Source: Brachionus rotundiformis (Eukaryota > Rotifera > Eurotatoria > Ploima > Brachionidae). From it: a stretch of DNA of 64,000 nucleotides. Made by a program: the position numbers and the translations under genes. The notes under the pieces were generated by a model. It was not told the DNA's origin. It did not search any database and saw only the letters and a list, made by a program, of their open reading frames with translations. Each line of letters starts with the position of its first letter. The first letter of the stretch is position 1. The stretch covers positions 5,830,146 to 5,894,145 of the forward strand of contig JAESIW010000137.1 in the NCBI GenBank assembly GCA_016802295.1. Direction: 5' to 3'. Shown piece by piece: positions 33,650 to 42,686 of the stretch.

Positions 33650-34186
33650 ATGAAGATAGAAATATTTATTGTATCAATTATATTGAGTACAGTATTCTGC
33701 GTTCCAGTAGAAGATAAAAGAAAGCCAAGACAATCACAATGGCAATGGCAATCTGGAACTGGACAGCAACAGAGCGGAACTGGTAGTCAACAACAACAAT
33801 CTGGAACTGGATATCAATGGCAATCTGGAACTGGTAGTCAACAACAACAATCTGGAACTGGATATCAATGGCAGTCTGGAACTGGACAGCAACAAAGCGG
33901 AACTGGTAGTCAACAACAACAATCTGGAACTGGATATCAATGGCAGTCTGGAACTGGACAGCAACAAAGCGGAACTGGTAGTCAACAACAATCAAATGGT
34001 GGCTCTTATCAAACTTTTGCTCCATTTCCAACTTTTGCACCATTTCCAACTTTTGCTCCTTTTCCAACATTCGCACCATTTCAACCAGCTGAAGGCTCAG
34101 TTTGGCAATCTCAATTAAACAATGGAACACATCAAATTAGCATGTGGAGCAATGGAACAACAATAATTAGACCAAATAATCCTTAA
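33650..34186 (+). CDS. Secreted Gln/Ser/Gly-repeat protein (family A, copy 2)
   Basis: 178 residues from the ATG at 33650; the frame extends to 33608 but the signal peptide MKIEIFIVSIILSTVFCVP starts here and matches the paralog at 25344. After a basic EDKRKPRQS stretch comes a long QQQSGTG / SQQQQSGTGYQWQSGTG repeat, then four PTFAPF units, then the shared C-terminal module (EGSVWQS, NGTHQIS, WSNGTTIIRP) with two Asn-Gly-Thr sites. The mature part has no cysteines. The Gln-rich repeat is absent from copy 1 and has expanded as a minisatellite. The function is unknown; a secreted structural or mucus protein is an inference from composition. Confidence 0.8.
   Translation: MKIEIFIVSIILSTVFCVPVEDKRKPRQSQWQWQSGTGQQQSGTGSQQQQSGTGYQWQSGTGSQQQQSGTGYQWQSGTGQQQSGTGSQQQQSGTGYQWQSGTGQQQSGTGSQQQSNGGSYQTFAPFPTFAPFPTFAPFPTFAPFQPAEGSVWQSQLNNGTHQISMWSNGTTIIRPNNP
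33735..34005 (+). repeat. In-frame minisatellite in the secreted repeat protein
   Basis: Repeating units built from caatctggaactgg, acagcaacaaagcgg and tagtcaacaacaa encode QSGTG, GQQQSGTG and SQQQQSGTGYQW. The higher-order unit is roughly 70-75 bp and occurs about four times with almost no divergence, so it is young or homogenised. Confidence 0.85.
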
Positions 34187-34737
34187 ATTTATTTAAATTC
34201 TATAAAATGCTTACTTCATTATTTTAAGTCTTACTTAGTAATAAAATAATAATAATAGATAAATTAATTCAACTTAATAAATTTATTTAAAAGAATTTTA
34301 TTGTTTGAAACGACCATCAAACGGCCAACATAAACTTTTGGCGGTCTAAATAGTATCTATTTAAAAAAAAAATTTCACTAACCTAAGTTTTAAACTAGAT
34401 AACAGTGAACTTAATACTTTTAATACTTACATTTTTTAAAATTTAAATACTTTTTCTATGTGTATTATCTGCCCTTTCGTATGAAAGGACGGCTATGCGG
34501 CGTTCTGACTTTCAGGAGAAGGTAAGATTTAGTCGGTAGAGCCTTATGTTATCGGCAAGTCAGCTAATTCACTGGATCGATTCGGTTACAAAGGATAGCC
34601 ATTTTTAATTATAAGATCGATTTTGCTAACAGGGAATAGTCCGCTAAATCAAAAGGTTGGTTCGATGGCGCAAATAGAGTCACTAAAACAATGATATGCT
34701 AAGGCTAGTGTAATAAAAAAATCGACATTTTTAGATC

Positions 34738-34775
34738 TTTTTCGACTACAGTGACATGTCATTATGGTCGAAAAA
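34738..34775. repeat. Nested palindrome/hairpin
   Basis: TTTTTCGAC (34738-34746) and GTCGAAAAA (34767-34775) are exact inverted arms enclosing the perfect palindrome TGACATGTCA (34752-34761). Confidence 0.7.
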
Positions 34776-35166
34776 GGTCAAAATATAAACCAGTGTTCGA
34801 TATATAAGAACATGTCACTAAAATCGAGCAATTACGTTAGCATGTTTCTGATAAAACTAAGATTTCAGAAAGTTTTTAAATTATGTATCCTGGTAATAAT
34901 CTAGTATTAGCAAAATACCAATTTATCAGTATTTTTAGATACCATATATTTTTTAAATTAAAAAAGCGATAAAATATTATATATTTAATTAAAAAATATA
35001 TTAAATTTTAAACAAGTTTCACTATTTTATTATTAATATTATTTGAATAGTTTTAGTGATGTATTTATCCAGCCAAAGTTGGACCTCCAAGCCAAGGCGT
35101 AGACAAGAGTGGATGCAAGAGATTTTGCAGTTATAAACCAGTTAAAATATTTACAATAATTAAATA

Positions 35167-35210
35167 CCTTTTTATAAGCTGAAAAAGTATGGTTTCAGCT
35201 TATAAAAAGG
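35167..35210. repeat. 18-bp perfect inverted repeat with 8-nt loop
   Basis: CCTTTTTATAAGCTGAAA (35167-35184) and its exact complement (35193-35210) flank the loop aagtatgg. As RNA it would form a strong hairpin. It could be a small-RNA precursor, the end-joined relic of a foldback element, or a cruciform site. Confidence 0.8.
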
Positions 35211-35900
35211 GACTACCACATTGTTGTACAGATAATTTACCTTTTAAAAATTACATTAGTTATTCAAAAGCCAGTTTTAGTGTTTTTAATCCGGCAAAGA
35301 GGTTTTTTAAGAAATTTAGTGATCACTTAGCTTACTTTACATTGGTCATTTCATCATCTCATGCCTTATCATAATTTCAAAAATATTAGCACAATCAATT
35401 TCATTTAACCTAAGCTAAAAAAAATTTACTGGTTGATGAAAAACACAAAAACATCAAAAGCTTTATTCAAAGATTAGATTTGTTTTTGTTAAGTAATTTT
35501 TAAAAATTAGTCGAAATACTAAATTACTGATCAATCATGTGTAATATTGATAATATTGATAAAAACTGAAATTAAGAAAATAAAATTGGAAAAAATATAT
35601 TTTAAATTATTGAATTAGGTAAAAAATTTCTAGGCAAAATAATTGAATTAAAATCAGTGAATCAAAAACGAACGAAATTTTATTAGCCTGAAATTTTCAA
35701 ACTGTGACCAATATTTACAATTATACATTTAATTTATAAATAATGGCAACACTAGAATATTCTTTAAATCAAAAACATTATTTAAAGCTGAATAGTTTAA
35801 ATTTTATCCCTAAAAATCAATCGATTAAAACTCACTCAAATGAATCGTTTTGAGCATTGATATGAAATTATAAACTTCATTTTTTGTATTTATATATGAT

Positions 35901-36416
35901 ATGTTTTTAATCGGAAATTTAAATTTACCAGTAGAATTAAAATTTATTAAGAGCTTTGTTTTCTTCTCAATTATTTGGTATCAATTTTTTAAAATTGATG
36001 CATTAAAGTGTTATAGTTGCTCTCGCTGCCTTGAAGTTTCAGAAACTTATTTAATAGATTGTCCTATTGGAAATAAATGCCAAACAATAGTTCAAAAGAT
36101 TTCAGACCTTGATTCTAAGTTTGTGGGCAGAGGATGTTCAAATGTCTGCATAGATTCATCGACAATGGGCTACGATTTAAAATGCTGTCAAACCGATGGT
36201 TGTAATAATGAAAAATTCAATAATGAAAATGTCAATAATGAAAACGTCAATAATTCAAATAATTCAATTATAATCATTCCGAACCTAACTCTATTATTAA
36301 ATTTTTATTTAATCAGCTTTTCTTATTCTCCAGATAAAATCTTTTTTAGTTTAAATTTCAAGACAAGTAACAATTTTATTCAAAATGAACCCTATCTGCT
36401 CGAATTAGCTAACTAG
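35901..36416 (+). CDS. Ly6/uPAR-type three-finger protein, probably GPI-anchored
   Basis: A 171-residue frame. An N-terminal hydrophobic stretch (SFVFFSIIWYQFF) serves as signal; the three-finger domain follows from about residue 35: LKCYSCSRC, DCPIGNKCQT, GCSNVC, and the diagnostic CCQTDGCNN end. An Asn-rich spacer (NNENVNNENVNNSNN) then leads to a hydrophobic stretch (SIIIIPNLTLLLNFYLISF) that looks like a GPI attachment signal. Family members are small surface or secreted proteins that modulate receptors. The residues after ISFSYS may be intron read-through rather than coding, because a GPI signal should end the protein. An inverted broken copy lies at 36845-36973. Confidence 0.7.
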   Translation: MFLIGNLNLPVELKFIKSFVFFSIIWYQFFKIDALKCYSCSRCLEVSETYLIDCPIGNKCQTIVQKISDLDSKFVGRGCSNVCIDSSTMGYDLKCCQTDGCNNEKFNNENVNNENVNNSNNSIIIIPNLTLLLNFYLISFSYSPDKIFFSLNFKTSNNFIQNEPYLLELAN

Positions 36417-36844
36417 ATAATAAAGCTTTCAACCAAATGATTTATAATTGCAATTTTGATTAATAAAAATTAAAATATTATTTTTCAATAAATTATTACT
36501 TTAATCTTTAAATTTAATCTTTGTAATGTTTACATTGGTACCCTTGGGCCCGTCTATCCGATCTCCTCGTTAGACGTATTGGAGCAGTTATTTATGCTCC
36601 TTTCTAACTTAAACTTTAACTTAAATATGGTTAAGTTAGTTAATTAAACCAGTGATATCGACAAAGATGTCGCTATAGCACAATCTTATTGTTGAATAAT
36701 TATTTTATTATGATTAATATCGAAAATAGCTTATTTTAGAAAAATTATGAATCTTCATTAGAAAAAAAACATATTAAATAAAGATTAAACAAGAGAATTA
36801 GATTGGCAGGTTCTAAAGTATCCTCTGGCCACATTCGTATAACC
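36417..36844. other. Intergenic with GC-richer island, no gene seen
   Basis: Around 36535-36600 the DNA is much less AT-rich and holds short inverted repeats (CGTCTA...TAGACG; GAGCA...TGCTC). I see no tRNA or known RNA structure. It could be a transposon relic. Confidence 0.45.
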
Positions 36845-36973
36845 AGATAATCTTTAAATTATTGTTTGGCAATAAACTTGATTTGGACAATCTCTTAAAT
36901 CTGCTTCTGAAACTTGAAGGCAGTCAGAGCAACTATAACACTTTATTGCATCAATTTTTAAAATTAATTTCAT
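36845..36973 (-). pseudogene. Inverted partial copy of the Ly6-type gene
   Basis: From the ATG at 36973 the minus strand reads MKLILKIDAIKCYSCSDC, then VSEADLRDCP and CQTII before a stop, paralleling KIDALKCYSCSRC, VSETYLIDCP and CQTIV in the gene at 35901. The stop arises from a base change and small deletion at the position of GTTCAAAAG in the gene. Only the first half of the three-finger domain is recognisable. Confidence 0.75.
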
Positions 36974-37400
36974 GTCTATTTTTATATAAATTCTACTTAG
37001 CAAATGCTCAAAAGGCTCATTTGATTGCTTGAAGGTATTCTATTAATTTTTACGATGAAATTTTTTAACTATTCAGCTTTAAATAATGTTTTTAATTAAA
37101 AAAAATCTAAATTTGTCAATGTTTTTAATAAAAATGTTTAATTTTAAAGCTTTGATTATTATAGAGAAAATTCGTAATAACTTTTTTCATTCACTGATCT
37201 TAAATCAATTATTTTGCCAAGAAATTTTTTTTAATATAATTCAGCAATTTAATATATTCTCTGATTTTTTTTGCGTAATTTCAGCACAAAATTAATAATT
37301 GTTCAGCAATCAATTTTAATAAATTAAAGAAAAAGTAATATTTTATTGAAAAATGATACTTTAATTTTTATTCATCAAAATTGCTTAGAGATTATGAACA
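36974..37400. other. Intergenic, no gene seen
   Basis: AT-rich; a short frame at 37086-37295 is Phe/Ile/Asn-rich and has no support. Confidence 0.5.
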
Positions 37401-37404
37401 TCTT

Positions 37405-37640
37405 TTTAAATTGCAAACAGATACCTCTCATGAAGGATTCGGAGCAGTTCTTTGCTAAGTCATAGACAATGAAGAATTATGTATATAAGACGAGCTTTAA
37501 CAACATCAGAAAAGAAATGGACTGCAAGAGAAAAAGAAGCATTAGGAATTATGTGGGGCTGTGAAATGTTTAAGAGGTATTCAGTTTTAGTTTTGAAACC
37601 TCAAAGGCATCTACTACTGATTCCCTAATGAAAATTCTCC
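37405..37640 (+). mobile_element. Ty3/gypsy-type RNase H fragment
   Basis: The plus strand reads LQTDTSHEGFGAVLC, then after stops and a frame change RALTTSEKKWTAREKEALGI and MWGCEMFKRYS. This is the RT-RNase H junction of gypsy-like LTR retrotransposons (compare TDASxxGxGAVL and YxxxEKEALAIVWxxxxFRxYL). It is broken by stops and a frameshift. I found no long terminal repeats nearby. Confidence 0.75.
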
Positions 37641-38253
37641 TTGCGCCAGTGTCCAAGCAATTGATCAATGCTTCTCTAAAAAATTAAGATGAGCGCTTTA
37701 TCATGTTGTTCTTGTCTAATTTAAGTGGCATTACTTTATGCAAATTGAGACAGACATTTTTGGAAGAGTGTCCGTCGAAGCTTGATATGTCATTTTCAAT
37801 ATGATAATAAGGGAATTATTACAGACAAGAATCATAAAAAGAAATCAAGCAAAACTTTTAATTTTTATTTGGGAAATATCATTATTTTCAGTATTGTGCC
37901 TTCTACTGTTATCAAGTTTTTTGACTTCTCTTGATTTACATTAACCATTTGGTCAGTTATATTGAGTATGTCGGAGTTGTTGGCATAATTAGCATCGTTT
38001 TCGAAAATTGCTTCTTTTATTTTGATTTTTTTCTATTGAGCGGAATTTCCTGCTAGCACCTCTTACCACTTGTTTTTAGAGAATATTTATTTTTAATTTT
38101 TTGACATTTCCATTCAATTAAAAAAATTTTGAATTAGATGTCTGATTAAAAACTCAAACAGGAATAATCAATTAAAAAAATAATAATTTTTTTTAAACAT
38201 TTATTCAAATGAAATTTAAACAAATAAATAAATGTTAATTATTTTTTCCGTAT
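37641..38253. other. Intergenic, no gene seen
   Basis: It may contain further unrecognisable retrotransposon sequence to about 37900. The end near 38200 is the RPL3 3' region, with a minus-strand AATAAA at 38200-38205 about 50 nt past the stop. Confidence 0.5.
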
Positions 38254-40153
38254 TTAAGCCTTGGTTGCAGCTTTTTCGGCGGCAATTTTGTCCTTCTTCA
38301 CAGGACCCATAAAACTCTTCTTTTCTTCGGCAGTTTGGAAGCGACCGTGACCGAATTTCGAAGAAGTATCGATGAACTTGAGGGAAATCTTTTCGAAGGC
38401 AACACGCTTGGTTTGAGTGATCAAAGATTTACGTAAAGTAATTGGACGTTTCTTGGTACCCATGATACATCCTTTAACCATAACAAAATCTTGACCAACA
38501 ATACCATATTGTGGGAAACCACCCTAAATTTAATAATTTAAAATAAGTCGAATATTTTTTTCACTGAATACGAATCATCAGACAACCCGTTCGGGTTAGC
38601 TTTAAAACATGCCTGTAACACCGCGTTGGTGGGTTCATCCATTTCTGGCTCCAACGCAAATGTTACTTCAGACGCTTCTCGTATTCATCATTGATTCGTT
38701 TTTTTATTTTTATTAATTAAAAAAAATAAAAGTTAACTCACCATTGGAGTGATTGATTTTTCGACGGGATCGAATTCGGTCTTGGCATTAGCTTTGTCCG
38801 AGCCCAAACCAATTCTGTATACTTTCTTGTTAATTTCAGTTCTGTGATGGTATCCTTTTTGACCAGCTCTGGCGACTGAAAAGGATACTCTGCTTGGATG
38901 CCACGCACCAATACAAGCAACTTTTCTCAAACCTTTGTGGGTCTTTCTTGGCAATTTCTTTGTGTGCCATCTTGAGGTGACTCCTTTATATCCATGACCT
39001 TTGGTTACACCAATACAATCAATCATCTCATCTTGCGAGAAAACTTGACTGACTGGTATTTGTTTTTCCAAGTGCTCGCGAGCAAACTTAATCTTATCGG
39101 CGACAGAACCACCATTTAATTGGATCTCCATAATGTGAGCCTTCTTTTGTCTTTTTTTCAACAATTTCATCTATTTAAATCAAAATTAAAACTGGGCTTA
39201 AGTTATTCGATTAATTGTTTAAGAGTTAATCAGACGGAAGGCAGCAAATAATGGGATATCGGCATGATTTACTACGAGTGACCTCTTCCAAGGCCAAGTA
39301 TCATCATTTTAACCCTTTTTGTTGTGAAAAAGAACCTACTTGAGTGTGAGCAATGACACGAATGACTTGACAGTACTTAGCCATCTTGGAAAAGTCTTTT
39401 TCAATTTCTTTTTTGCCCAAATCATCCTTCCATTTTTTGGCATATTTGGTAAAGGCCTTCTTTTTGGACTTGTACCTTTGATGATGATTGGAATTTAGAT
39501 ACCATATTCGGGCTCATGAATGAATCTAATTACACTATGACTAGATTATTCTAGTCACAGCTGGTTTATAAGTACTTCATCATGGGCTCAGAAAAGAGAC
39601 CAAGAGAGGAAATTTTATTTTTATAGAGCTCATATTCAAAGAATAGAGGAACTCTTTATTTATCGCCTTGATATAATTAGGAGCGATTTTTTATAAACCA
39701 TTAGATTTGTGCTTATTTCAAATATTTACCAATTTTTGTAGAATCTTCTTCGGCAGTCTTCGCTCAAGTGCTCGGCGAAAACAGTCTTGAAAGTTCTCAA
39801 GCCTTTTGGTGTTTGGATGTAACCAACAACACCAACAATGACCATTGGTGGAGTTTCAATGATGGTCACAGCTTCGACTGTCTCCTTTTTGTTCAATTTG
39901 GAACCCAACTTGTCGACATCACGAACAATGTGGGTCATACCAGCTTTGTAGCCGATGAAAGCGGTCAAATGGACTGGCTTAGATGCATCGTCTTTTGGGA
40001 AAGCTTTGCATTTACCGCGGATTCTTCTCGATCTCTTTCTTGGCAAAAAGCCCAAAGAACCACATCTTGGGTGCTCGAATTTTCTATGACTCTGCAGATT
40101 AATTAAGATTTAATGGATTTTGAAAATTTTATTCATAAGCAAGTATTTACCAT
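38254..40153 (-). CDS. RPL3: 60S ribosomal protein L3 (uL3), five exons
   Basis: Exons 40151-40153 (ATG alone), 39730-40091, 39340-39475, 38742-39170 and 38254-38523 join to 399 residues, matching the animal protein of about 400. uL3 binds near the peptidyl-transferase centre of the large ribosomal subunit. Recognisable blocks: SHRKFEHPRCGSLGFLPRKR, KPVHLTAFIGYKAGMTHIVR, FYKNW|YKSKKKAFTKY, VIRVIAHTQ, the W-finger region VTSRWHTKKLPRKTHKGLRK with IGAWHP, GQKGYHHRTE, and FVMVKGCIMGTKKRPITLRKSL. The first intron follows directly after the start codon, as in many ribosomal protein genes. Introns 3 and 4 each carry a box C/D snoRNA. The C-terminal tail is short and Lys/Ala-rich. Confidence 0.98.
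38571..38698 (-). ncRNA. Box C/D snoRNA in RPL3 intron 4, structured, target unknown
   Basis: Read on the minus strand: a 7-bp perfect terminal stem CGAATCA/TGATTCG directly encloses box C ATGATGA and box D CTGA. An internal CTGA (D') follows the first guide tract ATACGAGAAGCGT, and a GGATGA element may be C'. Between them is a long stem: GTAACA pairs with TGTTAC and CGTTGG with CCAACG. A second hairpin, AACCC/GGGTT, occupies the place of the D guide. Box D lies about 47 nt before the 3' splice site. At 128 nt it is long for a C/D snoRNA. I recognise no rRNA target. Confidence 0.85.
39223..39315 (-). ncRNA. SNORD83: Box C/D snoRNA in RPL3 intron 3, U83-like guide to 18S rRNA
   Basis: Minus strand: terminal stem GGGTTAA/TTAACTC (one G-U pair), box C ATGATGA at 39301-39307 and box D CTGA at 39230-39233. 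The guide TGCTGCCTTCC (39236-39246) just before box D is complementary to GGAAGGCAGCA of the universally conserved 18S stretch. The box D plus 5 rule places the methyl on the first A after GG. From memory this is the site numbered Am468 in human 18S, guided by U83A/B in human RPL3 introns and by snR87 in yeast. Host gene and target therefore both agree. Box D lies about 60 nt before the 3' splice site. Confidence 0.88.
39476..39729 (-). other. RPL3 intron 2
   Basis: 254-nt intron with an 8-bp perfect hairpin (TGACTAGA-ATAA-TCTAGTCA on the minus strand) and one box C-like ATGATGA but no partner box D in the right place, so no snoRNA is called. Confidence 0.7.
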
Positions 40154-41470
40154 GTTTAGAACGTCTTTAGAACAAACTTCAACTAATTTTCTCTCAATAA
40201 AGCATTCAAGAGGTGAATAGAAATTTTTTATCTGCAGATAGAAATGTGCTTGCAAATTTAAATTTTTTTTATGTTCCCAAAATTGGCTTCAGTTTATTGC
40301 AAGACTGAAAAATTTTTATAATATACCAAAAAATTTGTCTTTACCAATTTAAAATTAACTTTATTAATTGATATTAAAAATCTAATTGAAAAAATTTCAT
40401 GAAGCATTTTAAAAAACTGGTTCCATCTTATTTGGTTTAAGCAAAACAATTCAAAAAGTACTAATTAAGGAATATTTTTTCACTTAAAAATCATTTTTAA
40501 ACTTTAAAAACTTAATATATTTAATAAAAATAATTTTAAGTTATCTTGTAAAATTTGTATCAAATTTTTTTCTATAAAATAATGCCAAAAAAAGTATTTT
40601 AAAATAAAATTATAGATAATTTCATATAAATTCTTAACATCAACTTCAATAAGTCTATAAAAAAATAAATTATAGAAATTTAAAATGTTTCATTATTTTT
40701 TAAATTGTATATGCTTAAAATCTAGAAAAAAATCGTATCATGTTTTGATATTTTTATTTCCAAATTCAAAAATTATATTTATTTTTAATGAAATTTCTTA
40801 AATTCTGCTTTAAAATTTTATTTCATTTTTTTTTCTAAATTTATCAATAAGCAATATTTTTTTATAAAAAAAATTCTTAAGAAAAAATTAAATAGTCGAA
40901 AACTTTTTACCATAGTTTATTAGTAAGACTAAAATGCAGATCTAGTGACTTAATAAAAGATAATATTTATATAAAAAATTTTTTTATCAAGGAAAAATAT
41001 TCTATTATAAGATATTTGAAAATTTGTTCTAATTGAACAAAATGTTAAGATTTTTTTTCGACTGGGATCATGTGACCAAATAGTTAAATAATAAACCTAA
41101 AAAGAACACATGTTACTGCACGACACCAAAGAGGGACTTCTTTAAATAATACTCTAAAAATATAAACTGTTTTTATGAGAAACTGATTTTTAACATTTGC
41201 TTAAACGTGCACATCATTAAAAGCTCATAAAAATAAGAATTTTTTCTTTATACTAAGCTAAATATGTCTCTATGGATAACAACAAAAATCATGATATAAC
41301 AAGATATTTAGGTTGTATATGTAGTGCATTAGAGATTTTATAAGTCGATGCTACTAAAAAATCAATATTTCTTTGGATATTAAAGCGTATGATTCATTAA
41401 CATTAGGTGTTTCTAGGATCTTTTTTTAGACTTAATAAAATCCTATAAATTTTGTTTAATTTTAGATTTT
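40154..41470. other. Intergenic between RPL3 and cyclophilin promoters
   Basis: Divergent genes flank this AT-rich stretch. The first about 100 bp hold the RPL3 transcription start; nothing else is recognisable. Confidence 0.55.
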
Positions 41471-41518
41471 ATGCGTTTATTTTTTGCATTATCAGCACAA
41501 GCAGCTAAAGTATTTAGA

Positions 41519-42013
41519 ATGGCTAATCCAAGATGTTTTTTTGATTTGACCGCCGATGGTCAACCATTGGGCCGTGTTATCATGGAGTTGCACGCCGACG
41601 TAGTGCCAAAGACTGCTGAGAACTTCAGAGCTTTGTGTACTGGAGAGAAAGGATTCGGCTACAAAAACAGCTTTTTCCACAGAGTAATTCCGAATTTCAT
41701 GTGCCAAGGAGGCGACTTTACCAACCACAATGGCACTGGAGGCAAATCAATCTACGGAAACAAATTCGAAGATGAAAACTTCAAACTCAAACACACCGGT
41801 CCAGGTTTGTTGTCAATGGCTAACGCTGGCCCAAACACCAACGGAAGTCAATTCTTCTTGACCACTGTCCCATGTCCATGGTTAGATGGCAAGCACGTTG
41901 TTTTCGGCCGAGTTATTGAAGGTATGGATGTTGTCAAGAAAGTCGAATCATATGGTTCACAATCTGGCAAAACCACCAAGAAAATTGTTGTTGCTGACTG
42001 TGGTCAACTTTAA
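41519..42013 (+). CDS. PPIA: Cyclophilin A-type peptidyl-prolyl isomerase
   Basis: A single exon of 164 residues from MANPRCFFDLT, the standard length for cytosolic cyclophilin A. It catalyses cis-trans isomerisation of peptidyl-proline bonds and binds cyclosporin A. The active-site residues are all present: FHRVIPNFMCQGGDF (Arg, Phe, Met, Gln), GSQFFLTTVPCPWLDGKHVVFG (Phe, Trp, His), and NGTGGKSIYG. The frame is open to an upstream ATG at 41471, giving a 16-residue basic and hydrophobic extension (MRLFFALSAQAAKVFR) that could be a mitochondrial presequence; an acceptor-like TTTTAG lies just before it. I prefer the downstream start because its length and N terminus match the family. AATAAA is at 42057-42062. 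Confidence 0.97.
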   Translation: MANPRCFFDLTADGQPLGRVIMELHADVVPKTAENFRALCTGEKGFGYKNSFFHRVIPNFMCQGGDFTNHNGTGGKSIYGNKFEDENFKLKHTGPGLLSMANAGPNTNGSQFFLTTVPCPWLDGKHVVFGRVIEGMDVVKKVESYGSQSGKTTKKIVVADCGQL

Positions 42014-42686
42014 ATTTCCATTTAGATTTTATTTTATTCCAATTCAGAATGAACAAAATAAACTCACATATTATAAAGTCATTAAATAAATAAAATTTAA
42101 ATTAAGTCTAACTTTTTTAGTTGTTTACCACATAAAATTTTAATAAGGTTTGAGTAATAATTGGATAAAAATAACTTTTGAGAATATAGAATTATATTGA
42201 AGATTATATTTATCTTTCTATCTTCCGAACAGTAAGATAGATTTAGTCAAAGCTATAAAAAATTTTTATTCAAATACAACAATTATCCAAAAGAAAACTA
42301 CTGAATTTATTAAGCTAATTAAAGAATTAAGCTTAACTTTAAAAAATTCGATATTTTTGAAAAATTAAGACAATAATTAAACTTTAAAAGATAAATTATT
42401 TAAAATGAATTTGATTTTATTCTTTTGGGTTTTCTTTTAAAAACAAAAATTTGTTTATTTAAAAATTTCACTTTTTGATATAATCATTTTATTTCATATA
42501 AAATTAATTCAAATTATTTAATTAGAAAAAAAAACAACAAAAATTGGTATTAAAATTTACACATTTTTTATAAAAAAAATAATCTTAAATTCTCATTTTT
42601 ATCTGTTATTTACAACAATACTTTGGTAATAAACACAAATTAAAAAAAAAGCGGTTCTGGGAACTTATTTATAACCTAAATATCAT
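42014..42686. other. Convergent spacer between cyclophilin and teneurin
   Basis: The 3' regions of two converging genes. No exon with YD-repeat or toxin-domain coding is found here, which matters for the teneurin call. Confidence 0.65.

Larger units (their letters stand above)
34187..35900. other. Intergenic with hairpins and GC-richer islands, no gene seen
   Basis: 34450-34680 is clearly less AT-rich than its surroundings but shows no ORF or tRNA structure. Hairpins at 34738-34775 and 35167-35210 are listed separately. A short frame at 35189-35374 starts inside the second hairpin and has no supporting features. Confidence 0.5.

Noticed and set aside
33678..34130. Minus-strand frames of 150 and 85 residues opposite the Gln-rich repeat gene
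   Set aside because: They are shadows of the minisatellite: repeat coding in one frame leaves others open. The plus-strand frame has signal peptide, paralog and promoter motif.
34487..34680. LTR or primer-binding site of a retrotransposon (ggttggttcgatggcgc)
   Set aside because: No direct terminal repeats, polypurine tract or coding region nearby to support it.
35189..35374. 61-residue plus-strand frame
   Set aside because: It starts inside a perfect hairpin and has no signal, domain or splice support.
39476..39729. Third snoRNA in RPL3 intron 2
   Set aside because: A box C-like ATGATGA and a neat 8-bp hairpin are present, but there is no box D at a suitable position and no terminal stem; H/ACA boxes are also not in register.
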